Source: Corynebacterium lowii | GTDB lineage: Bacteria > Actinomycetota > Actinomycetes > Mycobacteriales > Mycobacteriaceae | Direction of reading: 5' to 3' | Assembly: GCF_001412085.1 (NCBI RefSeq) | Contig: NZ_LKEV01000005.1 | Coordinates: forward strand, 62,001 to 126,000 | DNA: 64,000 nt | In this document: positions 34,501-43,148 of the stretch, in pieces | Layout: each line of letters starts with the position of its first letter | Position numbering within the stretch: position 1 is the stretch's first letter | The notes under the pieces: generated by a model | Databases searched by the model: none | Seen by the model: the letters and a program-made list of their open reading frames with translations, nothing else | Told to the model about the DNA's origin: nothing | Position numbers and translations under genes: made by a program

Positions 34501-35520
34501 TTACCGGGCGTTTCCTGTGAGGCTGCCGAGTAGTTTTATAATGTCTGCTGCTGGTAGAGGTTTCGCCTCCCGGTAGCCCTCCCCCGCGAGGCAATAGGCG
34601 CACTCGGGGTCGGAGCGCAGCGGCTTAAGCAGGGCGTTCAGGTGCGGATAGGCGGGCGGGATCTCCCGGTGCTCGCGGGTAAAGGCCGTGGCCAGGCCCC
34701 GCGCATAGCGCCCGGAGAAGGCACGCGTGGACACCGTCTCCGCCGCCCCGCGCTCCAGGAGGCCGCGGTTGGCCACCGAGGTTCCGGCCTCCCGGGCCAG
34801 CAGAAAGGCCGTGCCACAGGACGCCGCGCGCACCCCCGGCCAGGTCAGCGCCTCGGCCACCGCCTTCGGGGTAGACAGGCCGCCTGCGGTCACCAGGGGC
34901 AGGTCCACCGCCCGGGCCACCGCCGCCACCAGCTCCCGCAGCGGGCGGGCGTCCGGCTCCTCCTGCCCATCTGGTCGCGCGCCGCCGCCCGCCTCCGGGC
35001 CCTGCACCACCAGGGCGTCCGCCCTGGCACGCGCGGCCGCCTCGGCGTCGCGCTCGCTCGCCACCGTCACCCAGGCCTCTACTCCATAGGAGTGCAGGCA
35101 ATCGACCTCGTGTGGGGAGAACACGCCGAAGGTGCAACTGACCACCGCCGGGCCGGTACCCTCCCGGACGGCGTCCAGCACGGCGGCGAACTTGGCGTCC
35201 CACCCCATCGTGTAGTCCACCGCGGGCAGCGCCGGGGCGGGCTGGCCGTGGTTTTCAAAGAACCCCGCGAGGTCCCCCACCAGCCCCTCCAGGGCGGAGA
35301 GATCCTCGTAAGGCTGCTGCGGGCAAAAGAGGTTCACCCCGTATCGGGTGCCCGCCGCCTCCCGCATGTCCGAGGCCAGCCGCCCCGCATCGATCATCCC
35401 GGAGGCCAGAAAGCCCAGGCTCCCGGCGCGCGACACTGCCGAGGCCAGCGCCGGGGTGGAGGGGCCTCCGGCCATCGGGGCCGCCACGATGGGCGTAGAA
35501 AGGGCGTCAAGGATGCTCAT
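34501..35520 (-). CDS. Nitronate monooxygenase family flavoprotein, 339 aa
   Basis: FMN-dependent TIM barrel oxidising nitronates. Begins MSILDALSTPIVAAPMAGGP with the conserved PIVxAPMAGG. Continues with SRAGSLGFLASGM, ALVVQGPEAGGG, LPLVTAGGLSTPKAVAEALT and ASCGTAFLLAREAG, all phosphate- and flavin-binding motifs of the family. Start ATG 35520 is where homology begins; the longer frame upstream is spurious. Confidence 0.9.
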   Translation of the reverse strand: MSILDALSTPIVAAPMAGGPSTPALASAVSRAGSLGFLASGMIDAGRLASDMREAAGTRYGVNLFCPQQPYEDLSALEGLVGDLAGFFENHGQPAPALPAVDYTMGWDAKFAAVLDAVREGTGPAVVSCTFGVFSPHEVDCLHSYGVEAWVTVASERDAEAAARARADALVVQGPEAGGGARPDGQEEPDARPLRELVAAVARAVDLPLVTAGGLSTPKAVAEALTWPGVRAASCGTAFLLAREAGTSVANRGLLERGAAETVSTRAFSGRYARGLATAFTREHREIPPAYPHLNALLKPLRSDPECAYCLAGEGYREAKPLPAADIIKLLGSLTGNAR

Positions 35521-35551
35521 AACCCTACAGGGTATGTGACATAATGAGGCG

Positions 35552-36178
35552 GTGGCACTCTTTTCTCGAATCATGCACCTCCTGCACCCCTCGGCCACCC
35601 CCGAGGCCGACCTCCACGGCGTGCAATGGCTCATCATCGGCCTGGGCAACCCCGGGGCGCGCTACGAGCGCACACCGCACAATGTGGGCTACCTGGCGCT
35701 TGACGCCCTGCGCGGCGGCGCGCCCCTGCTGCCTTACCCCGGCGTGCCTGTGACCGCCTGCCGCGCGAGCATCGACACCGTCCCGGTGGCCCTCCTGCGC
35801 TCCACGACGTACATGAACGAATCGGGGCAGGCTGTGGCCCCGCTGGCCCAAGCCTTGGGGCTGCCGCCGGAGCGCGTGGTGGTGCTGCACGACGAGTTGG
35901 ACCTGCCCACCGGCACCGTCCGGCTGCGCCAGGGCGGGGCGGAAAACGGCCACAACGGGTTGAAGTCGCTCAGTGCGGAGCTGGGCTCGCGCGACTACGT
36001 GCGCGTGCGCATGGGGATCTCGCGCCCGCCCAAGGGCACCCCCGTGGTGGACTACGTGCTGGGCAACCTAGAGAACACCCCCGAGCTGCGCACCGGGATC
36101 GAGAACGCCGCCGAGGCAGCGCGCTTGGTGGTGGGTCAGGGGCTGGCCCGCGCCCAAAACGAGATCCACCGACGCTAA
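35552..36178 (+). CDS. pth: Peptidyl-tRNA hydrolase (second copy), 208 aa
   Basis: Carries LIIGLGNPGARYERTPHNVG with catalytic His, STTYMNESGQAV, LHDELDLPTGTVRLRQGGAE, NGHNGLKSLSAEL and MGISRPPKGTPVVDYVL. The first 25 residues before the conserved block are extra compared with the first copy. The GTG start lies close to the divergent nitronate monooxygenase start. Two Pth genes in one neighbourhood are known in corynebacteria. Confidence 0.93.
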   Translation: MALFSRIMHLLHPSATPEADLHGVQWLIIGLGNPGARYERTPHNVGYLALDALRGGAPLLPYPGVPVTACRASIDTVPVALLRSTTYMNESGQAVAPLAQALGLPPERVVVLHDELDLPTGTVRLRQGGAENGHNGLKSLSAELGSRDYVRVRMGISRPPKGTPVVDYVLGNLENTPELRTGIENAAEAARLVVGQGLARAQNEIHRR

Positions 36179-36197
36179 GGCGCGAGGCGGACCCTCC

Positions 36198-36743
36198 TTA
36201 GGCCTCCGCGCGCTCCAGCTCGCCCAGCAGGGCGTCCAAGGAGGCGGCCTGGCGCTCGCCCGGGCTAAATACGCCGTCCTGGACGTCGTCGAAAATGCTC
36301 AGGGAAAGCTGCGCGCGCAGCATGGGGCACTCGAAGTTGGCCATGATGGCTCGCCAGTGCTCCACTGCCCGGATGCCGCCGGAGGCGCTGTAGCCCACAA
36401 AACCCAAGGGCTTGCCCTGCCACTCCGAGCCCAGGCAGTCCACGGCGTTCTTCATCGCACCGGGCACGGAGCGGTTGTACTCGGGGGTGATGAACACGAA
36501 GGCGTCGCAGGCGTTGATGGCCCGCGACCACTCCTGCACGCGCGGGTCCTCGTAGCACTTGTTGGCGGCGGTGGGCAACACCTCGGAGGCATAGAGGGGG
36601 AGGTCAAAGTCCTTCAGGTCGATCAGGGCGTACTCGCACGCGCCCGAGGCCGCGCGCTGCCCTCCCGCACGAGCGACCCACTGCCCGATCTGCTCGCCCA
36701 GGCGCCCCTGGCGGATGGAACCCACGATGATGCCGATCTTCAT
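36198..36743 (-). CDS. NADPH-dependent FMN reductase family protein, 181 aa
   Basis: Flavodoxin-like quinone/azo-type reductase. Begins MKIGIIVGSIRQGRLGEQIG, with the FMN phosphate loop GSxRxGR, and has FVFITPEYNRSVPGAMKNAV and GKPLGFVGYSASGGIRAVEH, the signature of the family. Electron acceptor unknown. Confidence 0.92.
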   Translation of the reverse strand: MKIGIIVGSIRQGRLGEQIGQWVARAGGQRAASGACEYALIDLKDFDLPLYASEVLPTAANKCYEDPRVQEWSRAINACDAFVFITPEYNRSVPGAMKNAVDCLGSEWQGKPLGFVGYSASGGIRAVEHWRAIMANFECPMLRAQLSLSIFDDVQDGVFSPGERQAASLDALLGELERAEA

Positions 36744-36845
36744 GGGAGTATTTCTACCAGATTTTATAGATGCGTCGATAAAAGAGAGCGCGCAGCCCGG
36801 CTCCGAGTCCTCCGCGCCCGAGGGCCTGAAGTACCCTAATATCCT

Positions 36846-38480
36846 ATGAGCACCGCCGCTGAAGCCTCCCGCCGCCGCACCTTCGCCGTCATCGCCCACC
36901 CGGACGCCGGTAAGTCCACCCTCACCGAGGCCCTGGCCCTGCACGCGCACATGATCGCGGAGGCCGGTGCCGTCCACGGCAAGGCGGGCCGCAAGGCCAC
37001 CGTCTCGGACTGGATGGAGATGGAAAAAGATCGCGGCATCTCCATCGCCTCCTCCGCCTTGCAGTTCGAGTACGCCCCGGACGGGCACACCGGTGAGCCC
37101 TACATGATTAACCTGGTGGACACCCCCGGCCACGCGGACTTCTCCGAGGACACCTACCGCGTGCTCATGGCCGTGGACGCCGCCGTGATGCTCATCGACG
37201 CCGCCAAGGGCCTCGAGCCGCAGACCCTCCAACTCTTCCGCGTGTGCAAGGCGCGCGGCCTGCCGATTATCACCGTGATTAACAAGTGGGACCGCGTGGG
37301 CCGCTCCCCCCTGGAGCTGGTGGACGAGATCGTCGCGGAGATCGGCCTGCAGCCCACCCCGCTCTTCTGGCCCGTGGGTGAGGCCGGGGACTTCCGCGGC
37401 CTGGCCCGCATGGAGAACTCCGGGGAGGTCAGCCAGTACATCCACTTCACCCGCACCGCGGGCGGGGCGAGCATCGCCCCGGAGGAGCACCTCGACCCCG
37501 AGGCCGCCGCGCAGCGCGAGGGCGAGGTGTGGGAAACCGCCCAGGAGGAGGCGGAGCTGCTGGCCGCCGACGGCGCCCTGCACGATCAGGATCTCTTTGA
37601 AAACTGCGAGACCTCTCCCCTCATCTTCGCCTCCGCCATGCTCAACTTCGGCGTGCACCAGATCCTCGACGCCCTCTGCGCCCTGGCCCCCGCCCCGCAC
37701 GCGCGCGCGGCGGACGAGGCGGCCGTGGCGGCGTCCACGAGCGCGATGGACAGCGAACGCGGCGTGGACGATGCCTTCTCCGGCGTGGTGTTCAAGGTGC
37801 AGGCGGGCATGGACCGCAACCACCGGGACACCCTGGCCTTCATGCGCGTGGTCTCCGGGGAGTTCGAGCGCGGCATGCAGGTCACCCACGCGCAGTCGGG
37901 GCGCGCCTTTTCCACCAAGTACGCGCTCACCGTGTTCGGCCGCACCCGCGCCACGGTGGAGACGGCCTACCCCGGGGACATCGTGGGCCTGGTCAACGCG
38001 GGGGCCCTGGCCCCGGGCGACACGATCTTTGCCGGACGCAAGGTGCAGTACCCGCCCATGCCGCAGTTCGCGCCCGAGCACTTCCGCACCCTGCGTGCTA
38101 AGTCCCTGGGCAAGTACAAGCAGTTCCGCAAGGCCCTGGATCAGCTCAACGCCGAGGGCGTGGTGCAGATCCTGCGCAACGACGCCCGAGGCGACGCCGC
38201 CCCCGTGATGGCCGCCGTGGGCCCCATGCAGTTCGAGGTGATGCAGGCGCGCATGCTCAACGAGTACGGGGTGGACACGCAGGCCGACCCGGTGCCCTAC
38301 AAGGTGGCCCGGCGCACGGACGCGCAGTCCGCGCCGGGGCTGGGCCGCCAGCGCGGGGTGGAGATCTTCACCCGCACCGATGGAGAACTCGTGGCCCTCT
38401 TTGGGGATAAGTGGAAACTGGCCTTCGTGGAGCGCGAGCACCCCGAGTTCACCCTGGAACCGATGGTGGCGGACAATTAA
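36846..38480 (+). CDS. prfC: Peptide chain release factor 3, 544 aa
   Basis: GTPase that removes RF1/RF2 after termination. G1 is AHPDAGKSTLTEALA, G3 is VDTPGHADFSEDTYR, and G4 is NKWDRVGRSP. RGISIASSALQFEY corresponds to the switch I region. The C-terminal domain ends GDKWKLAFVEREHPEFTLEP. Length is normal. Confidence 0.96.
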   Translation: MSTAAEASRRRTFAVIAHPDAGKSTLTEALALHAHMIAEAGAVHGKAGRKATVSDWMEMEKDRGISIASSALQFEYAPDGHTGEPYMINLVDTPGHADFSEDTYRVLMAVDAAVMLIDAAKGLEPQTLQLFRVCKARGLPIITVINKWDRVGRSPLELVDEIVAEIGLQPTPLFWPVGEAGDFRGLARMENSGEVSQYIHFTRTAGGASIAPEEHLDPEAAAQREGEVWETAQEEAELLAADGALHDQDLFENCETSPLIFASAMLNFGVHQILDALCALAPAPHARAADEAAVAASTSAMDSERGVDDAFSGVVFKVQAGMDRNHRDTLAFMRVVSGEFERGMQVTHAQSGRAFSTKYALTVFGRTRATVETAYPGDIVGLVNAGALAPGDTIFAGRKVQYPPMPQFAPEHFRTLRAKSLGKYKQFRKALDQLNAEGVVQILRNDARGDAAPVMAAVGPMQFEVMQARMLNEYGVDTQADPVPYKVARRTDAQSAPGLGRQRGVEIFTRTDGELVALFGDKWKLAFVEREHPEFTLEPMVADN

Positions 38481-38482
38481 TC

Positions 38483-38914
38483 ATGGCGTGGTTCCGCGGG
38501 TTTCGCCTCCCCGTTTTTGACCTCCCTGGCGCTCGCTCTGCGGGGCCTCATTCCAGCAGGTCTGGCTCCGCCGCGGCTTCGGCGCTGCCTCGCCTACCTG
38601 AGCAGGTGCGCGAACAGACAGTACCTCACCTGCACGTGCACACGGCGGAAAACCTGGTGGTGCTCACCACCGCCCCGGAGGCCCTGGCACCGCTGCGCTC
38701 TGCCTTAGAAGCCGGGATTGGGCTGCGCCTGGTGTGCGGAGAAAACCGGCCCGCCGTTCTCTTTGCTGGCACGCAAAGCCCCACCCTTGATCCCGACGAA
38801 GGCTGGCTGCTCCCCCTGCCCGAGCAGGCCCGTACCTTTGTATGCACCGAGATTCCCGCGGAACCCGGAGCCTGGGAACTACCCGGTATCAACCTCGGCA
38901 TTGTGCTCGAATAA
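38483..38914 (+). CDS. Hypothetical protein, 143 aa
   Basis: Starts 3 bp after prfC. After a Ser/Ala/Pro-rich N-terminus it has VPHLHVHTAENLVVLTTAPE, EAGIGLRLVCGENRPAVLFA and WELPGINLGIVLE, a compact alpha/beta-looking sequence with no signal or membrane segment. Not recognised. It is probably translated with prfC. Confidence 0.6.
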   Translation: MAWFRGFRLPVFDLPGARSAGPHSSRSGSAAASALPRLPEQVREQTVPHLHVHTAENLVVLTTAPEALAPLRSALEAGIGLRLVCGENRPAVLFAGTQSPTLDPDEGWLLPLPEQARTFVCTEIPAEPGAWELPGINLGIVLE

Positions 38915-39015
38915 CCCCACCTCAGCAGGGATGTTCGAATAATTCCCCTGGGCTGTCCCACCCCCTTGGCACAATCATTTTTGTCCAACCAAGGATTTGC
39001 CAGAAAGGGAAGCCC

Positions 39016-39969
39016 ATGCCTCGCTTTATATGGCCACTGCTCAGCGTTCTCCTCGTGGCCGCCTCACTCATTTTCCTCGCTCACCCCGTGGTGCTGGTGC
39101 TCGCCATCGCCAACCTCCTCGCCGCGCTCTACGGGCTCGTGGTGGGGTTCTCTCCCGCATCGCAGCCAGAGGAATCGCCCTCACCGGAACCTGCTCCCGC
39201 GGAGGAATCCCTCGACCCACCGCCTGCGGAGGAAGCGCAGGGTTTGGAGGAAGAACAGGCCCCGCTGGAAGGGGAACCCGCCCTCGCGGCAGAAGAGCTC
39301 GAAAACGCCAAGGATGCCCTCGCCGCTTACTTCCGAGGAGGAGCTACACCCGCTCCCACGCCGGTGCTGCGCTACTCCCCCTTGGCTACCATCCAGTGCA
39401 AGAACCTGGGATTACACCCCCAGCGAGTCCGAGAAATCATCGCCAAGGCCACCCGCGTGCTGCATGGTAACCGAACGATCCTCTACTACGAGGACTACCG
39501 GATCACTCTTCACAACGATGATGAGGGCGGCGATACCCTCCTTGAGGTTCAGCAAGATACGCAGGCGGCACCCGCCCCGGAGCGACCTCGCCGCAGCGAT
39601 GGTGGGACCGCGCGACGCAGGTGCCGTAGCGGTTCAGAAAAGCGGGAGGTAAACCCCGCCAGTTCCACTCCGCTACGCCCCATACCGGGAGATAGGGATA
39701 CGTTCTTTGGGCTTTTAGCCGACTTCGGCTTCACCCTTCACCGCGGCTCCAAGCACCACAAGATCACCCATCCGCAGCGTCCTGGGGTGGCAGGCTCCCT
39801 GCCCACCACGCCTTCCTCTCAGCGGTGGATTGCGGATTCCATCACGTTTATCCGCCACCAATTTCAGATCGACCTGCGCCAATGGGATATTCCCCAGGCC
39901 ACGGCGCCGCTCCATGAACAGCGGCTTGCCGAGCTGCCAGTTAATAAGCAGACAACCTTGGCGGGGTAA
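39016..39969 (+). CDS. Membrane-anchored protein with HicA-like C-terminal domain, 317 aa
   Basis: Two N-terminal helices (IWPLLSVLLVAASLIFLA; VVLVLAIANLLAALYGLVVG) are followed by an acidic Pro/Glu linker (residues 50-95). A middle domain has YSPLATIQCKNLGLHPQRVR and NRTILYYEDYRITLHNDDEG. The C-terminal part FTLHRGSKHHKITHPQ then RWIADSITFIRHQFQ resembles the small RNA-binding HicA fold (G-S-x-H-H motif). AGAAAGGGAAGCCC precedes the ATG. No partner antitoxin is adjacent. The HicA link is inferred from motif shape. Confidence 0.6.
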   Translation: MPRFIWPLLSVLLVAASLIFLAHPVVLVLAIANLLAALYGLVVGFSPASQPEESPSPEPAPAEESLDPPPAEEAQGLEEEQAPLEGEPALAAEELENAKDALAAYFRGGATPAPTPVLRYSPLATIQCKNLGLHPQRVREIIAKATRVLHGNRTILYYEDYRITLHNDDEGGDTLLEVQQDTQAAPAPERPRRSDGGTARRRCRSGSEKREVNPASSTPLRPIPGDRDTFFGLLADFGFTLHRGSKHHKITHPQRPGVAGSLPTTPSSQRWIADSITFIRHQFQIDLRQWDIPQATAPLHEQRLAELPVNKQTTLAG

Positions 39970-40146
39970 GCGGCAGCTAGTCATGTGGTGACTAACCATG
40001 CGGTTACTAGGCGCGGGAGCGCTGGGCACCTGGGCACGCGGAACCAGCGAGAGAGCAACCACGCATGCGACACAAAAAGGAGGCCCCTCCACAGCCTAGC
40101 TAGCCGTGTGCGGGAACCTCCTGCGGCTTAAAAGCCAGTGGTTGGC
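39970..40146. other. Intergenic spacer with imperfect inverted repeats
   Basis: Contains AGGAGGCCCCTCC-type and GTGCGGG..CTCCTGC-type short dyads between two convergent genes; one of these may terminate the minus-strand CAP gene. No gene seen. Confidence 0.35.
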
Positions 40147-40614
40147 TTAGTCCTCGAAGCGCTGCACCACGTAGGAGCCGTCCTCAGCCTGAGCGATGCC
40201 AATGCCGATCTTGCTCAGCTCGGGATCAAGCAGGTTATCCCGGGTGCCCAGGTTTTCCAGCCATGCGTTCAGAACTTCCTCGGCGCTGGGAACGCTGGCA
40301 AACCATGCCACGTTCTCCACGCCCGCGTCATCGGCGTGGCCTGCCGCGCCATTGTCACGCATGGTCTCGGCCCACTGCTGAGCGCTAAAGCCCAGGGAGG
40401 AATCGTACTTCAGGGCGTCAATTCCTCGTTCTTCGCGCTCAACGTTCGTGAGCTCAAAGATTTCCTTAGCCAAGGTGGCCAGGCTGCTCTGGTCGCTCGC
40501 CTGGTTAACCGTTTGAGCGGAACCTTCCTCCGCCACGGCCACGGCAGTGCCGCTCATTCCGGCGGCCAACGCGATCGCGCAGGCCAGTCCCTTTACCGCA
40601 TAACGTTGCTTCAT
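40147..40614 (-). CDS. Secreted CAP/SCP-domain protein, 155 aa
   Basis: Signal peptide MKQRYAVKGLACAIALAAGM then SGTAVAVA. The CAP domain has IFELTNVEREERGIDALKYD, AQQWAETMRDN, GVENVAWFA, VLNAWLENLGTRDNLLDPEL and YVVQRFED. The core His of FGH-type CAP motifs appears as AGHADD. Start 40614 is chosen over 40632 because AAAGGGG lies between them. It shares layout and the VQRF end with the island gene at 10023. Extracellular; target unknown. Confidence 0.82.
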   Translation of the reverse strand: MKQRYAVKGLACAIALAAGMSGTAVAVAEEGSAQTVNQASDQSSLATLAKEIFELTNVEREERGIDALKYDSSLGFSAQQWAETMRDNGAAGHADDAGVENVAWFASVPSAEEVLNAWLENLGTRDNLLDPELSKIGIGIAQAEDGSYVVQRFED

Positions 40615-40789
40615 CCTTACAACCCCTTTCATCCCGTTACTACACAGACTCTATAGGTATCGAGCCTTGCTTGCCATATCAAGCGTGTATCTTGCATTTA
40701 ATTCCAGGAAATACCTGACACATCCGCTTCTAATATATGACCACCTTCACAAAAGCGCATCTCGGCGCTAGACTCGGGGAACCGCCAAG

Positions 40790-40804
40790 GATTGTTGAAC
40801 AATC
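40790..40804. promoter_or_regulatory. Palindromic operator before pxpA (probable GntR/FCD site)
   Basis: GATTGTTGAACAATC is a perfect palindrome (7-1-7) ending 16 bp before the pxpA start. The same 15-mer with one change lies before the NRAMP gene at 47906. TTGTxxxACAA-type sequences are typical of FCD-class GntR proteins, and the gene for one is in this operon. Confidence 0.7.
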
Positions 40805-40820
40805 AGGGAAGGATTCGCCT

Positions 40821-41576
40821 ATGCTCAGCATCGACCTCAACGCCGACCTCGGAGAGACCACGGCGGGAAACCCGGTGGCCGATGATGCCGCCATGCTCTC
40901 CCTCGTCTCTAGCGCCAACGTCGCCTGTGGTTTTCACGCCGGAGACCCCCACACCATCGCCGCCACGGTAGCTCAGGCAGGTCAGGAAAACGTCACCATC
41001 GGGGCGCACGTGGGCTATAACGACGCCCCCGGATTCGGGCGCCGCTTCATCGACTACGCCCCGGCCGAACTCGCAGACGAGGTGCTTTACCAGATCGGTG
41101 CGCTCTCCGCCCTCGCCGCGGCCCACGGAACGAAGGTCTCCTACGTCAAGCCTCATGGCGCTCTCTATAACGCCATCGCTCACCACCAGGGCCAAGCCCA
41201 GGCGGTACTCGATGGGGTGCGCGCCTTTGGCGATCTCCCCGTCATGCTGCTGCCCGGAGGCGTAGCCGTGGACCTCGCTGAGCAGCGCGGCATGACGGTT
41301 ATCCGCGAGGCCTTTGCCGATCGTGGATACAACCCCGATGGCACCCTGGTAAGCCGCCGCGAACCCGGCGCGGTTCTCCATTCCACGGAAGAGGTGGTAG
41401 CCCGCGTGCTCCAGGTGGCTGCCACGGGCAGCGTCACGGCCGTCGATGGCAGCACCATTTCCGTCGATGCTCAATCGGTGTGCGTGCACGGGGACTCCCC
41501 CGGTGCCGTGGAGATGACGCGCGCGATCGTCGCAAAGCTGCGCTCCGAGGGTATCGCTATCCGCAGCGTCGCGTAG
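40821..41576 (+). CDS. pxpA: 5-oxoprolinase subunit A (LamB/YcsF family), 251 aa
   Basis: Part of the ATP-dependent PxpABC enzyme that opens 5-oxoproline to glutamate. Starts MLSIDLNADLGETTAGNPVA, then SLVSSANVACGFHAGDPHTI, VTIGAHVGYNDAPGFGRRFI and VSYVKPHGALYNAI, all LamB/YcsF signatures. AAGGA precedes ATG 40821; the longer frame upstream would cross the operator. First gene of the operon with the B-C fusion, carboxylase and regulator. Confidence 0.93.
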   Translation: MLSIDLNADLGETTAGNPVADDAAMLSLVSSANVACGFHAGDPHTIAATVAQAGQENVTIGAHVGYNDAPGFGRRFIDYAPAELADEVLYQIGALSALAAAHGTKVSYVKPHGALYNAIAHHQGQAQAVLDGVRAFGDLPVMLLPGGVAVDLAEQRGMTVIREAFADRGYNPDGTLVSRREPGAVLHSTEEVVARVLQVAATGSVTAVDGSTISVDAQSVCVHGDSPGAVEMTRAIVAKLRSEGIAIRSVA

Positions 41577-41589
41577 GGGAAAGCACACC

Positions 41590-43134
41590 ATGAACACCAC
41601 GATTCGCCGCATGGGCACCCGCGCGCTCCTCTTGGAGGTGGGCGATCTGGGCCTTGCCCTGCGCTGGCACGCCCACCTTTCCGCGCACCCGGTTCCCGGC
41701 CAAGTAGAACTCATCGCCGCGGCCGCCACGGTTCTGGTGGTCACGGATTCGCCGCGCCACGCCGAGCGCGCCGCCTCGATGCTGGCCACGGTGGAGCCCG
41801 CGGAATCCTCGGATAGCAGCCCCAGGGAGGTAGAGGTAGAGGTGATCTACGATGGCCCCGATCTTGCCGAGACCGCCGAACTTCTGGATATGTCCACCGA
41901 GGAACTGATTTCGTGGCATACCGGCACCTCCTGGACGGCGGCCTTTGGCGGCTTCGCCCCCGGCTTTACCTATTGCACGCCCAGCGACCCCGCCCAGGCG
42001 CTGCGCGTGCCGCGTCTGAGCAGCCCGCGCACCCAGGTTCCCCACGGAGCGGTGGGGCTGGCCGATTCCTTTTCCGCGGTTTACCCCCGCACCTCACCGG
42101 GGGGATGGCGCCTGTTGGGGCACTCCCCCACCCCCATGTGGGATTCCACTGCCTCCCCTCCTGCGGCAATCCGCCCCGGAGATACCGTGCGCTACCGCGC
42201 GGTGCGCGAGTCCATCGAGGTATCTTCCCCGGCGCAGCAACCGCCCATCGAGGGGATCAGCCTACCCACCCTGCGCGTGGAGGACCCCGGCCTGCTCAGC
42301 CTCATCGAGGACCGAGGCCGCCGCGGGCACGGCGATATGGGCGTGACCGGCTCCGGGGCTGCCGATCGCGCCAGCGCCTATGCCGCCAATAGCGCGGTGG
42401 GCAATACCCCCGACGCCGCCCTCATAGAAAATATCGGTGGGTTGCGCATCACCGCGCTGATCGACGCCACCGTGGCCGTCACCGGAGCCCAAGCCGAGGT
42501 GCTGGTTAATGATCGCCCCCTTGTTCTGGGAACGCCAACCCTGCTCACCGCCGGTTCCTCCCTCAGCATCGGTCCCGCCACGACGGGGCAGCGTTCCTAC
42601 CTCGCGGTGCGTGGCGGGCTGGCCGCACCGCAGGTATTGGGTTCGCGCTCCGCCGACGTCCTTTCTGGGCTGGGGCCCGCTCCCCTTGAATCTGGAGAAC
42701 TGCTGCGTGCTCACCCCGCCGGGGGCACTGCCGCCGCCATCAGCGTGGCTAATCCCCTGCGGGTGGCCCCCGGAAAGGTGGCCGTGCTGCGCTGCGTGGC
42801 CGGGCCGCGCCACGAGTGGTTCCAGGATGGGATCGCCGCACTCACCGAGCAGGAATGGACGCTCACCCCAAACTCCAACCGCGTGGGCCTGCGTCTTTCC
42901 GGCGAGTCGCTTCAACGAACCACCGAGGGAGCCACAAAAGAACTGCCCAGCGAGGGCATGGTGGCGGGATGTATCCAGGTGCCCCCGCAGGGAACCCCGG
43001 TGGTATTTCTGCGCGATCACCCCGTGACCGGCGGCTACCCCGTGATCGCCACCGTCATACCCGAAGATCTTGATATTGCCGCACAACTGCCCGCGGGGGC
43101 CAAGGTGCGTTTTGAGGAATACCAACCGCTTTAA
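41590..43134 (+). CDS. 5-oxoprolinase subunits B and C as one fused protein (KipI-KipA type), 514 aa
   Basis: Residues 1-205 are the PxpB/KipI half: FGGFAPGFTYC, PRLSSPRTQVPHGAVGLAD and GWRLLGHSP. Residues about 215-514 are the PxpC/KipA half: EDPGLLSLIEDRGRRGHG, LAVRGGLAAPQVLGSRSADV, GPRHEWFQDGIAA, SNRVGLRLSGESL and VFLRDHPVTGGYPVIATV. In Bacillus these are separate genes. The 13-bp gap from pxpA indicates one transcript. Confidence 0.92.
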   Translation: MNTTIRRMGTRALLLEVGDLGLALRWHAHLSAHPVPGQVELIAAAATVLVVTDSPRHAERAASMLATVEPAESSDSSPREVEVEVIYDGPDLAETAELLDMSTEELISWHTGTSWTAAFGGFAPGFTYCTPSDPAQALRVPRLSSPRTQVPHGAVGLADSFSAVYPRTSPGGWRLLGHSPTPMWDSTASPPAAIRPGDTVRYRAVRESIEVSSPAQQPPIEGISLPTLRVEDPGLLSLIEDRGRRGHGDMGVTGSGAADRASAYAANSAVGNTPDAALIENIGGLRITALIDATVAVTGAQAEVLVNDRPLVLGTPTLLTAGSSLSIGPATTGQRSYLAVRGGLAAPQVLGSRSADVLSGLGPAPLESGELLRAHPAGGTAAAISVANPLRVAPGKVAVLRCVAGPRHEWFQDGIAALTEQEWTLTPNSNRVGLRLSGESLQRTTEGATKELPSEGMVAGCIQVPPQGTPVVFLRDHPVTGGYPVIATVIPEDLDIAAQLPAGAKVRFEEYQPL

Positions 43135-43148
43135 GGAGAACAAAACTG

